Assembly (NCBI RefSeq): GCF_002102345.1
Contig: NZ_LQPP01000048.1
Coordinates: forward strand, 1 to 64,000
Reading direction: 5' to 3'
Source of the DNA: Mycolicibacterium peregrinum
Lineage (GTDB): Bacteria; Actinomycetota; Actinomycetes; Mycobacteriales; Mycobacteriaceae
Length of the DNA: 64,000 bases
The position numbers were made by a program, and so were the translations under genes. Below, piece after piece: positions 17,361 to 25,385 of this stretch. The notes below the pieces were generated by a model. That model ran no database searches, was not told the DNA's origin, and saw nothing but the letters and a program-made list of their open reading frames with translations. How positions within the stretch are numbered: the first letter of the stretch is position 1; the number at the start of each line of letters is the position of its first letter.

Positions 17361-18415
17361 GTGCATCATCGTTGGCGGCGTTCAACTCAGTGCCGGTCAT
17401 CGACATCAGCGGGCTGCGTTCGGAACGACGGGAGGAGCGGGAACGGGTGGCCGCCGAGATCGGCACCGCGGCAAGAGAGGTCGGCTTCTTTTACATCAGT
17501 GGATCCGGCATCGACGAAGCGGTGTTCGAGCGGATGCTCGCAGCCACAAAGGAGTTCTTCACGCTGCCGCTGGAAGAGAAGATGCGCAGCTACATCGGGT
17601 TGTCGCAGTGCCATAGGGGCTATGTCCCGGTGGGGGAGGAAGGAGTCGAGACCGACAGCCGCCCCGATCTGAAAGAGGCCTTCGACACCGCACTGGACCT
17701 GCCGGCGGACGATCCCGACCACCTCGCGGGCAATCCGATGCTCGGACCGAACACCTGGCCCGATCTCCCCGGATTCGCCGAAGCTGTGACCTCCTACTAC
17801 CGGGCCGTACTCGACGTGGGCAAGCAACTGTTGTGGGCGTTCGCCGTGGCGCTGGGGGAGGACCCTGAGGTGTTCTCCCGGCACGCCACCAAAACACCCA
17901 GCCAATTGCGGTTGATGCACTACCCGTACGACGCCGATGCGCGGGACGGGCAGGGCATCGGTGCGCACACGGACTACGAGTGCTTCACGCTGCTCAAGCC
18001 CACCGCGCCGGGCCTGGAGGTGCTCAACGGTGCCGGCGAGTGGATCGACGTCCCGCCGGTGGAAGGAACGTTCGTCGTGAACATCGGGGACCTGCTCGAA
18101 CTGTGGACCAACGGAACATTCGTGGCGACCAGTCACCGGGTGCGTCGCGTGGCGCAGGAACGGTACTCGTTCCCGCTGTTCTTCAACGTCGATTACGACA
18201 CCGAGGTGAAACCGCTACCTCGGTTCGTCACCGGCGCCGGGCCGCAGCGGCCGGCACTGCGAGCCGGTGAGCATCTGTTCGCCCAGACCGCGCAGACCTT
18301 CACCTATCTGCGCCGACGCATTCAGGCGGGTGAGCTGGTTCTACCCGACGGATCTCTGGCCATCGGTCAATTCGGCCGGCAGGCCGGGCACGGAGGCGAC
18401 GGCCCGGTCAGTTGA
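17357..18415 (+). CDS. 2-oxoglutarate/Fe(II) dioxygenase, isopenicillin N synthase family
   Basis: A 352-residue non-haem iron dioxygenase of the isopenicillin N synthase superfamily. The N-terminal DIOX_N segment (VPVIDISGL) is followed by the 2OG-Fe(II) core. Iron ligands are His204 and Asp206 (GAHTDYECFT) and His260 (TSHRV). The RYS triplet 269-271 fits the 2-oxoglutarate-binding Arg-x-Ser. The family includes thymine-7-hydroxylase as well as many oxidases; here it could oxidise the imported heterocycle or an intermediate. GTG start overlaps the previous stop. Its end overlaps the convergent fecB gene by eight bases. Confidence 0.85.
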   Translation: MSASSLAAFNSVPVIDISGLRSERREERERVAAEIGTAAREVGFFYISGSGIDEAVFERMLAATKEFFTLPLEEKMRSYIGLSQCHRGYVPVGEEGVETDSRPDLKEAFDTALDLPADDPDHLAGNPMLGPNTWPDLPGFAEAVTSYYRAVLDVGKQLLWAFAVALGEDPEVFSRHATKTPSQLRLMHYPYDADARDGQGIGAHTDYECFTLLKPTAPGLEVLNGAGEWIDVPPVEGTFVVNIGDLLELWTNGTFVATSHRVRRVAQERYSFPLFFNVDYDTEVKPLPRFVTGAGPQRPALRAGEHLFAQTAQTFTYLRRRIQAGELVLPDGSLAIGQFGRQAGHGGDGPVS

Positions 18416-19481
18416 TCGGCGCGTTGACCCAGCGCAGATCATCGAGGATGCCGCGGGCCGCCACGATGTTCTGCCCGGTCTGCCAGACCTCGTTGTTCAC
18501 CACGAACACCCGGTTGTCCTTGGCCGCCGACAAGTCCCGCCAGGCCGGGCTCTGGAGAATCTTGGGCGCGTTCTCCCGAGCGGCCGCGGAGGTGAACGAG
18601 ACGTAGACGATGTCGGCGTCGGCGCTGCGGTAATCGGCGTCGGTGGTACCGAGCTCCTCGTAGGGCTTGTCGGTGAATCGTTGCGCGGCAGGGCGATCCA
18701 ATCCCACCGCGGCGAGCACGCTGCCGGGGAAGGTGTCGGCCCCGTACACCCGGACGCTGTGCTCGGTCAGCTGCACCACCGAAGCCTGGAAGTGTGCGGC
18801 GTCGTTCTTGGCGCCGGTGTCGCGGGCGGCGTCGTCGAACTTCCCGATCAGGTCGGCCGCGGCGTCGGCGCGACCGGTCGCGGCACCCACCGTGCGCAAC
18901 GTGTCCCGCCAGGCGGCGCCCGGAGCACCGGTGAACACCGTCGGGGCGATCGCCGACAGCGCGCCGAAGGACGCCGGAGTGAGCGCCGCCGAACCCAGGA
19001 TCAGATCCGGGTTGGCCGCCTTGACGGCATCGAGGTCCGGCGCGTTCCGGGAACCCGCCGGCGCCACCCCGTGGACCACGCCACCCAGGTAAGAGGGTTG
19101 CTCGGATGAACCCTCCGGGAGGGCAGCGGCGACGATCCGCGACTGCAGGCCCAGTGCGCACAACGCGTCCAGTTGGTCGCCGGACAGTGCCACGATGCGC
19201 TGGGGGTCGCCGCGTACCTCGGTGGACTCCGGGACGTCACCGCCCTCGGCGCGCGCGTTGCGGACGTCCCGCGCCGATTGATCGGCGGCGGCGGGCTCGG
19301 CCGCGCAGGACTCGTCGGGCTTGCGCTGATTTCCCAGCACGCCGGAATCGGCGATCTTGGTGACGCTGGTAGAGATCGACGTCTGCGACTGCGACGTCTG
19401 ATCCGCCGAACCGCATCCACTGGCGAGTGTCGCGGCCGCAGCGATCACCGCGACTGCGGCGCGGGGTCGGTTCATCAGCAC
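18408..19481 (-). CDS. fecB: iron-siderophore-type binding lipoprotein FecB
   Basis: A 357-residue periplasmic-binding protein of the FecB/TroA-like type with a lipoprotein signal (LASGC, Cys near residue 23). The order fecB then ctaD, divergent, matches Rv3044/Rv3043c. It has PQRIVALSGDQLDALCALGL, the usual start of the ligand-binding domain, and a C-terminal RVFVVNNEVWQTGQN. In M. tuberculosis FecB binds ferric carboxymycobactin-type siderophore and also affects cell-wall permeability; that is family knowledge. Start could be GTG 19481 or ATG 19475. Its stop overlaps the dioxygenase gene, marking the right edge of the accessory block. Confidence 0.85.
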   Translation of the reverse strand: MLMNRPRAAVAVIAAAATLASGCGSADQTSQSQTSISTSVTKIADSGVLGNQRKPDESCAAEPAAADQSARDVRNARAEGGDVPESTEVRGDPQRIVALSGDQLDALCALGLQSRIVAAALPEGSSEQPSYLGGVVHGVAPAGSRNAPDLDAVKAANPDLILGSAALTPASFGALSAIAPTVFTGAPGAAWRDTLRTVGAATGRADAAADLIGKFDDAARDTGAKNDAAHFQASVVQLTEHSVRVYGADTFPGSVLAAVGLDRPAAQRFTDKPYEELGTTDADYRSADADIVYVSFTSAAARENAPKILQSPAWRDLSAAKDNRVFVVNNEVWQTGQNIVAARGILDDLRWVNAPIN

Positions 19482-19606
19482 CGGCCGACCGTAACATTCA
19501 CAGCTTCGCCGCTGGTCAGGGCCTCGCCGTGGAAAGTCGTGACTCCGCGGGGCGACTCAGTACGACAGTTTGTAGGACCCAGGGGCGCTCAAGCCTTCGG
19601 GAGCGT

Positions 19607-19612
19607 TAGGAT
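19607..19612 (+). promoter_or_regulatory. candidate -10 for ctaD
   Basis: TAGGAT lies 46 bases upstream of the ctaD start, which would leave a 5' leader of about 38 bases including the GGAGGA ribosome-binding site. No clear -35 is seen. Confidence 0.3.
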
Positions 19613-19657
19613 TCAGGTCGATATGCGGGATTTCCCGACGAATCTTTGGAGGATCTC

Positions 19658-21385
19658 TTGGTAGCCGAAGCGCCCCCAATCGGAGAACTCGAGGCACGTC
19701 GTCCTTTTCCGGAACGGATGGGCCCCAAGGGCAACCTGATCTACAAGCTCATCACGACGACCGATCACAAGCTGATCGGCATCATGTACTGCGTCGTCTG
19801 CTTCGCCTTCTTCTTCATCGGCGGTCTGATGGCTCTGTTCATGCGTACGGAGCTGGCGATGCCCGGGTTGCAATTCCTGAGCAATGAGCAGTTCAACCAG
19901 CTGTTCACCATGCACGGCACGGTGATGCTGCTGTTCTACGCCACCCCGATCGTGTTCGGGTTCGCCAACCTGGTGCTCCCGCTGCAGATCGGTGCGCCCG
20001 ACGTGGCGTTCCCGCGGCTGAACGCCCTGTCGTTCTGGCTGTTCCTGTTCGGTGCGCTGATCGCCATGGGCGGCTTCATCACCCCCGGCGGTGCCGCGGA
20101 CTTCGGTTGGACGGCCTACTCGCCGCTGACCGATGCCATCCACTCGCCGGGCGCCGGTGGTGACCTCTGGATCCTGGGTCTGGCCGTCGGTGGTCTGGGC
20201 ACCATCCTCGGTGGCGTCAACATGGTCACGACCGTGGTCTGCATGCGTGCGCCCGGTATGACGATGTTCCGCATGCCGGTGTTCACCTGGAACATCCTGG
20301 TGACCTCGATCCTGGTCCTGATCGCCTTCCCGATCCTGACCGCCGCACTGTTCGGCCTGGCCGCCGACCGTCACCTGGGCGCTCACATCTACGACCCGGC
20401 CAACGGCGGCGTGCTCTTGTGGCAGCACCTGTTCTGGTTCTTCGGTCACCCCGAGGTGTACATCATCGCGCTGCCGTTCTTCGGCATCGTGTCCGAGATC
20501 TTCCCGGTGTTCAGCCGCAAGCCGATCTTCGGTTACACCACGCTGATCTACGCCACCATCAGCATCGCGGCCCTGTCCGTGGCCGTGTGGGCACACCACA
20601 TGTACGCCACCGGCGCCGTCCTGTTGCCGTTCTTCTCCTTCATGACGTTCCTGATCGCCGTCCCGACCGGCATCAAGTTCTTTAACTGGATCGGCACGAT
20701 GTGGAAGGGCCAGCTGACGTTCGAGACGCCCATGCTGTTCTCGGTCGGCTTCCTGATCACCTTCCTGCTCGGTGGCCTGTCCGGCGTGCTGCTGGCCAGC
20801 CCCCCGATCGACTTCCACGTCACCGACAGCTACTTCGTCATCGCGCACTTCCACTACGTGCTATTCGGCACCATCGTGTTCGCCACCTACGCGGGCATCT
20901 ACTTCTGGTTCCCGAAGATGACCGGCCGGCTGCTCGACGAACGCCTGGGCAAGCTGCACTTCTGGCTGACCTTCATCGGCTTCCACACCACCTTCCTGGT
21001 GCAGCACTGGGTCGGTGACGAGGGCATGCCGCGTCGCTACGCCGACTACCTGCCGTCGGACGGTTTCACCACGCTGAACGTGATCTCCACGATCGGTGCC
21101 TTCATCCTGGGCATCTCGACGTTGCCGTTCGTGTGGAACGTGTTCAAGAGCTGGCGCTACGGCGAGCCGGTGACGGTCGATGACCCGTGGGGTTACGGCA
21201 ACTCGCTGGAGTGGGCGACCTCTTGCCCGCCGCCGCGGCACAACTTCACCGAGCTGCCCCGGATCCGTTCGGAGCGACCGGCGTTCGAGCTGCACTACCC
21301 GCACATGGTCGAGCGGATGCGCGCCGAGGCCCACGTGGGCCGTGCGCATCACCCAGAGCTCGAGTCTGCGGACCGCTCCAGCTGA
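19658..21385 (+). CDS. ctaD: cytochrome c oxidase subunit I (aa3 type)
   Basis: A 575-residue subunit I of the aa3 cytochrome c oxidase, part of the cytochrome bcc-aa3 supercomplex in the plasma membrane. Haem and copper ligands are in the expected helices: FGHPEVY, the HH of WAHHMYATG, and HFHYVLFG. About 12 helices are expected. The start is the TTG at 19658 with GGAGGA five bases upstream; the peptide then begins like known mycobacterial CtaD (VAEAPPIGELEARRPFP). An in-frame TTG 12 bases earlier lacks a ribosome site. It is followed by serB2. Confidence 0.96.
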   Translation: MVAEAPPIGELEARRPFPERMGPKGNLIYKLITTTDHKLIGIMYCVVCFAFFFIGGLMALFMRTELAMPGLQFLSNEQFNQLFTMHGTVMLLFYATPIVFGFANLVLPLQIGAPDVAFPRLNALSFWLFLFGALIAMGGFITPGGAADFGWTAYSPLTDAIHSPGAGGDLWILGLAVGGLGTILGGVNMVTTVVCMRAPGMTMFRMPVFTWNILVTSILVLIAFPILTAALFGLAADRHLGAHIYDPANGGVLLWQHLFWFFGHPEVYIIALPFFGIVSEIFPVFSRKPIFGYTTLIYATISIAALSVAVWAHHMYATGAVLLPFFSFMTFLIAVPTGIKFFNWIGTMWKGQLTFETPMLFSVGFLITFLLGGLSGVLLASPPIDFHVTDSYFVIAHFHYVLFGTIVFATYAGIYFWFPKMTGRLLDERLGKLHFWLTFIGFHTTFLVQHWVGDEGMPRRYADYLPSDGFTTLNVISTIGAFILGISTLPFVWNVFKSWRYGEPVTVDDPWGYGNSLEWATSCPPPRHNFTELPRIRSERPAFELHYPHMVERMRAEAHVGRAHHPELESADRSS

Positions 21386-21427
21386 CGGGTGGCAGCATCC
21401 GGGGGCGAGCACGTCGAAGGTGACCCG

Positions 21428-22672
21428 ATGAACGGTGCTCCACGAGAGCGCTCGTCGGTCCTGATCACTGTCACGGGAGTCGATCAGCCCGGCGTCACCT
21501 CGGCACTGTTCGAGGTGCTCGCCCGCCATCAGGTGGAACTGCGCAACGTAGAACAGGTCGTGGTCCGCGGCCGGCTCACCCTCGGTGTGCTGGTTGCGGC
21601 ACCGATCGAGACGGTTGCGGGGGAGTCGCTGCGCAGTGACGTCGAGACGGCCATCCACGGCCTCGGTCTGGACGTGACGATCGAGCGCAGCGACGACATG
21701 CCCGTCATGCGCGAGCCGTCCACCCACACGATCGTGGTGCTGGGGCGTCCGATCACGGCCGAGGCGTTCAGCGTGGTGGCCCGCGCGATGGCGGGTCTTG
21801 GCGTCAACATCGACACGATCCGCGGGGTGTCCGACTACCCGGTGACCGGCCTGGAACTGCGGGTGTCGGTGCCGGCGGGCGCCGCCTACGGTCAACTGCA
21901 GTCGGCGTTGGCCCAAGTGGCTGCCGACGAGAGCGTTGACATCGCGCTGGAGGACTACAGCCTGGCCCGTCGGGCCAAGCGGCTCATCGTCTTTGACGTC
22001 GACTCCACCCTGATCCAGGGTGAGGTCATCGAGATGCTGGCCGCCCGGGCCGGGATGGAAGCCCAGGTGGCCGCCGTCACCGAAGCCGCGATGCGCGGCG
22101 AACTGGATTTCGCCGAATCACTTCACCGCCGGGTGGCGACCCTGGCGGGCCTACCCGCGTCGGTCCTCGACGATGTCGCCGAACAGGTCGAGCTGACGCC
22201 CGGCGCCCGGACCACAATCCGGACCCTGCGGCGACTCGGTTTCCACTGCGGCGTGGTGTCGGGCGGCTTTCGCCAGGTCATCGAACCGCTCGCCCACGAA
22301 CTCATGCTCGACTACGTGGCCGCCAACGAACTGGAGGTCGTCGACGGCAAGCTGACCGGGCGGGTCATCGGTCAGGTCATCGACCGGCCGGGGAAAGCCA
22401 AGGCGCTGCGCGATTTTGCCCAGCAGGTCGGCGTCCCCATGGAGCAGACCGTGGCCGTGGGCGACGGGGCCAACGACATCGACATGCTGGCGGCTGCCGG
22501 CCTCGGTGTCGCCTTCAACGCCAAACCGGCATTGCGTGAGGTTGCCGACGCATCGCTGAGCCATCCGTATCTGGACACCGTGCTGTTCATCCTCGGCGTC
22601 ACCCGCGGCGAGATCGAGGCCGCCGACGCCCAGGACGGCGTGTTGCGTCGCGTCGAGATCCCCGAGGACTGA
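21428..22672 (+). CDS. serB2: phosphoserine phosphatase SerB2
   Basis: A 414-residue phosphoserine phosphatase that makes serine in the last step of the phosphorylated pathway. Two ACT regulatory domains occupy about 1-160 (ITVTGVDQPGVTSALFEVL and VLGRPITAEAFSVVARAM). The C-terminal HAD phosphatase domain carries the DVDSTL nucleophile motif near 192, VVSGGFRQ and VGDGANDIDML. ACT domains typically mediate serine feedback. GAAGGTGA lies five bases ahead of the ATG at 21428, which favours it over a GTG 39 bases upstream. Same order as in M. tuberculosis (Rv3042c after ctaD). Confidence 0.95.
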   Translation: MNGAPRERSSVLITVTGVDQPGVTSALFEVLARHQVELRNVEQVVVRGRLTLGVLVAAPIETVAGESLRSDVETAIHGLGLDVTIERSDDMPVMREPSTHTIVVLGRPITAEAFSVVARAMAGLGVNIDTIRGVSDYPVTGLELRVSVPAGAAYGQLQSALAQVAADESVDIALEDYSLARRAKRLIVFDVDSTLIQGEVIEMLAARAGMEAQVAAVTEAAMRGELDFAESLHRRVATLAGLPASVLDDVAEQVELTPGARTTIRTLRRLGFHCGVVSGGFRQVIEPLAHELMLDYVAANELEVVDGKLTGRVIGQVIDRPGKAKALRDFAQQVGVPMEQTVAVGDGANDIDMLAAAGLGVAFNAKPALREVADASLSHPYLDTVLFILGVTRGEIEAADAQDGVLRRVEIPED

Positions 22673-22692
22673 CCGCCGGCTCACCCCTGAAG

Positions 22693-22698
22693 TAGGGT
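22693..22698 (+). promoter_or_regulatory. -10 box, leaderless type
   Basis: TAGGGT ends seven bases before the ATG at 22706. This is the spacing seen in leaderless mycobacterial transcripts, and it supports that ATG over the in-frame GTG at 22697. Confidence 0.5.
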
Positions 22699-22705
22699 GT
22701 GGGGC

Positions 22706-23014
22706 ATGGCGAACTTGAAGCACACGGTTGTGGTTGGCGTGTTCGCCGTTGCGGCGGTTCTGGGTCAGTTGGCGGTTGCGGCCCCGGCCGAGGCCAAGCG
22801 ATGCCCGTCGGGAACGGTGCAGACCAAGTTCGAGGGCGTGTGCGTGGCCGGTTCGTCCGGCGGCGGGATGGGCGCGGTGGCACCGCCGGTGATGGCACCA
22901 AGCGCCGGGGGAACCAACATCACGAACCGGCCCGGCGAGCTGCCCACGGTGAACGGGATTCCGTGCACCATCGAGCACTACAGCACCTGCTACGCCATGT
23001 CGCAGCAGCCCTGA
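22706..23014 (+). CDS. small exported protein
   Basis: A 102-residue protein with a clear signal peptide (basic start, hydrophobic core VVVGVFAVAAVLGQLAVA, cleavage after APAEA). The mature part is about 70 residues and has four Cys (CPSG, GVCVAG, IPCTIE, STCYAM), likely two disulfides, with Gly/Ala/Pro-rich middle. Similar small secreted proteins are common in mycobacteria; no function is known. It converges on the yczR gene with only seven bases between. Confidence 0.7.
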   Translation: MANLKHTVVVGVFAVAAVLGQLAVAAPAEAKRCPSGTVQTKFEGVCVAGSSGGGMGAVAPPVMAPSAGGTNITNRPGELPTVNGIPCTIEHYSTCYAMSQQP

Positions 23015-23021
23015 TCGCTGA

Positions 23022-24461
23022 CTACACCACCAACGTCTGAGGTTGCGCGCTGAGCGTGCCGGTGATGCTGTGCCAGGCCCGCACCAGCAGGTGCACGGCC
23101 TCTTCGAGTTCAGGTTCCGGCAGCGCATACGGCAGCCGGATGAACCGCTCCAACGTGCCGTCCACACCGAACCGCGGTCCCGCGGGCACATCCAGACCCA
23201 GCCGCATCGCGGCTGCCGACAACGCGGTGCTCATCGGCGCGGGCAGCTTCACCCACAGCGACATCCCGCCACGGCCGTGCCCCGGCTGCCAGTCCGGCAG
23301 CTCTCGGGCCAGCAGGTCCACCAGGAACTCCCGACGGGCGCGGATGATCTCGCGCCGTTCCGGAAGTACCTCGGCACGCATCGCGAGTAGTTTGGCCGCG
23401 GCGAGCTGTTCGAGGATCGGGGTACCCAGGTCCACCGAAGGCCGGATCGCCGCGATGGTGGCCAGAGTTCCCCGCTCGGCGCGGATCCAACCGACCCGCA
23501 GACCACCCCAGAACGATTTCGACATCGAGCCGATGGTCAGCACCAGATCATTACGGGGCACCGAGGCGGCCAGTGGCTCGGGCGGCGCCTCGTCGATCCA
23601 CATGTCGGCGATCGATTCGTCGACGATGGTGCGGGTGCGCGTATCGGAAATGATCTGTCCCAACCGCTTTCGCTCGGCTGCGGGCATGGTGAACCCGGTG
23701 GGGTTGTGGCTGTCGGGAACCAGGTAGGCCAGGCTGGGCGCGAGCTGACGCAGTGCGGCCTGTACGGCGTCGAGTTCCCAGCCGTTCTCGGTGAGCGCGA
23801 CCGGAACCGCCCGTGCCCCGGCAGTGGAGATCGCCGACAGCGCACCGTGATACGTGGGTTGCTCGACGAGTACCCGGTCCCCGGGCTGAGTGTGGCTGGC
23901 CAGGATCAGCCCGATGGCATGCTGGGCGCCGCTGGTCACCATGATCTGGTTCGGGTCGGTGGGTAGCCCTCTGCTGCAATATCTTTCGGCGATGGCCGCA
24001 CGGAGGGGGCCGACGCCCATCAGTTCGTGACCCGGCTCGCGCAGATACGGCGCGATGTCGCGCGCGGCATCGGCGAACGCTTCCAACACGGCGGTGCCCG
24101 GCGCGGACAGCGCGGCGGCGGCCAGGCTGACCGTCGGCGTGGTGGCCTCGGGCTGGATGTGACCTGCGGTGGGCAGCGCGGTGACGCTGCGGGCTCCGCG
24201 GCGGGCGTGCAGATAACCGTCCTCACGCAGCTGGGCGAAGGCCGCGGTGACCGTGGTGCGTGACACCCGCAGCGACTCGGCCAGTGCCCGCTCGGAGGGG
24301 ATGCGTGACCCGACCGGAACGCGGCCGTCCACGATCAGCAGCCGGATCGCATCGGCCAGGCCGAGGTAGGCGGGTCCACTTTGGCTGGAGGTACGCCAGT
24401 TGCCGAGTTCGCGGGCCAAGAGGTCCACATCGAGGGCTCTGGTAGCCATATCTGCCGACAT
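23022..24461 (-). CDS. yczR: MocR-type regulator YczR (GntR domain fused to aminotransferase)
   Basis: A 479-residue MocR/GntR regulator: N-terminal winged helix (SRIPSERALAESLRVSRTTV and REDGYLHARRG) joined to a fold-type I PLP-dependent aminotransferase domain (VTSGAQHAIGL, DSHNPTG, and the PLP-Lys region SMSKSFWGGLRVGW). It is divergent from a yczE-type membrane gene, the arrangement that defines the YczR group. YczR proteins regulate yczE; the effector is unknown. Start: ATG 24461; ATG 24449 is possible. Direct and inverted repeats lie just upstream. Confidence 0.85.
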   Translation of the reverse strand: MSADMATRALDVDLLARELGNWRTSSQSGPAYLGLADAIRLLIVDGRVPVGSRIPSERALAESLRVSRTTVTAAFAQLREDGYLHARRGARSVTALPTAGHIQPEATTPTVSLAAAALSAPGTAVLEAFADAARDIAPYLREPGHELMGVGPLRAAIAERYCSRGLPTDPNQIMVTSGAQHAIGLILASHTQPGDRVLVEQPTYHGALSAISTAGARAVPVALTENGWELDAVQAALRQLAPSLAYLVPDSHNPTGFTMPAAERKRLGQIISDTRTRTIVDESIADMWIDEAPPEPLAASVPRNDLVLTIGSMSKSFWGGLRVGWIRAERGTLATIAAIRPSVDLGTPILEQLAAAKLLAMRAEVLPERREIIRARREFLVDLLARELPDWQPGHGRGGMSLWVKLPAPMSTALSAAAMRLGLDVPAGPRFGVDGTLERFIRLPYALPEPELEEAVHLLVRAWHSITGTLSAQPQTLVV

Positions 24462-24468
24462 AATGAGG

Positions 24469-24498
24469 CCAGTATGGACTAACTGGCTATTGATGGAC
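24469..24498. promoter_or_regulatory. candidate YczR binding region
   Basis: CCAGT (24469-24473) and ACTGG (24482-24486) form an inverted repeat with an eight-base spacer. ATGGAC occurs twice as a direct repeat (24474-24479 and 24493-24498), 19 bases apart. Direct repeats of this type are used by MocR regulators. The sites lie between the two divergent starts. Confidence 0.5.
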
Positions 24499-24525
24499 AA
24501 GCCACATCGCCGAGATCATGGCTGC

Positions 24526-24672
24526 ATGGCACGGAACTGGATTTCCCGATTGGCAGAGAATCTGCGCCGTCTGCACGATCCCGGCAACTACGCCGGGGAC
24601 CGCGATGTGGACGCCCGCCGGGTGCGTAGCGAGCTCGACGCGATCCGCGTCCGATTCCCTGACCACGCATGA
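24526..24672 (+). CDS. small conserved-looking ORF upstream of yczE
   Basis: A 48-residue basic and acidic peptide (starts MARNWISRLAENLRRL, ends RFPDHA), likely helical with no membrane segment. Its last codons overlap the yczE start (ATGA), so translation is probably coupled. An in-frame ATG at 24493 would add 11 residues. No known domain is recognised. A real small gene is favoured by its tight coupling and even charge pattern; a leader function for yczE is an alternative. Confidence 0.5.
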   Translation: MARNWISRLAENLRRLHDPGNYAGDRDVDARRVRSELDAIRVRFPDHA

Positions 24673-25385
24673 GGACGGCGATCACCCGCGGTGCGCTGCT
24701 CCTGATCGGCCTGTGCGGCTACGGCGTGTCGATGGCCATGATGGTGCGCGCCGGGCTCGGACTCGATCCATGGGACGTCTTCCACCAGGGAATCACCCGG
24801 CACACGCCACTGTCGCTCGGCATGGCCTCCGCCGTCGTCGGCGTGGTGGTCCTACTGGCCTGGATCCCGCTGCGCAACCGGCCCGGAATCGGGACCGTCG
24901 CCAACGTCATCGTCATCGCGCTCACTGTCGATGCCACCCTCGCGGTACTTCCGGCGCCCTCGGCGTTGCCCGTGCGCATCGCCATGATGATCGGTGCCGT
25001 GGTGCTCAACGCCATCAGCACGGTGCTCTATATCGGCGCCGGCCTCGGCCCCGGGCCCCGGGACGGTCTGATGACCGGGCTGGTCGCGCGCACCGGATTG
25101 TCGGTGCGGCTGGTGCGCACCGGGATTGAGGCGACCGTACTGGCCGTGGGCTGGCTGATGGGCGGCACCGTCGGGATCGGCACCCTCGTCTATGCCTTCG
25201 GGATCGGGCCGCTCGTGCAGCTGTTCCTGCGGCTGACACCACGGTCATTGTTGTTCCACGATTTCAGCGGCGGACGCGCCCGGGCGGAACGGGAGCCGGT
25301 CACTACGATGAGCGAGTGGCCGCAGGGGAACTCACCGACTCGACAACCGGCGACGACGGAAACGGAACCGACCCCGACCTGTTGA
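24669..25385 (+). CDS. yczE: YczE family integral membrane protein
   Basis: A 238-residue membrane protein of the YczE/YyaS/YitT group with about five or six helices. Motifs typical of YczE are GLGLDPWDVFHQG near residue 30 and GLGPGPRDGLMTGL near 125. The C-terminal tail (about 196-238) is hydrophilic and overlaps the next gene. The divergent YczR regulator and the shared spacer indicate one unit. Transport or signalling function is unproven. Confidence 0.85.
   Translation: MRTAITRGALLLIGLCGYGVSMAMMVRAGLGLDPWDVFHQGITRHTPLSLGMASAVVGVVVLLAWIPLRNRPGIGTVANVIVIALTVDATLAVLPAPSALPVRIAMMIGAVVLNAISTVLYIGAGLGPGPRDGLMTGLVARTGLSVRLVRTGIEATVLAVGWLMGGTVGIGTLVYAFGIGPLVQLFLRLTPRSLLFHDFSGGRARAEREPVTTMSEWPQGNSPTRQPATTETEPTPTC
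25304..25309 (+). promoter_or_regulatory. internal -10 box in the 3' end of yczE
   Basis: TACGAT lies six bases before the GTG at 25316. It would give the following ABC gene its own leaderless transcript inside the yczE coding region. Confidence 0.45.

Noticed and set aside
5563..18415. Prophage or integrative element
   Set aside because: No integrase, transposase, tRNA gene, terminal direct repeats or phage genes were seen at the block edges.
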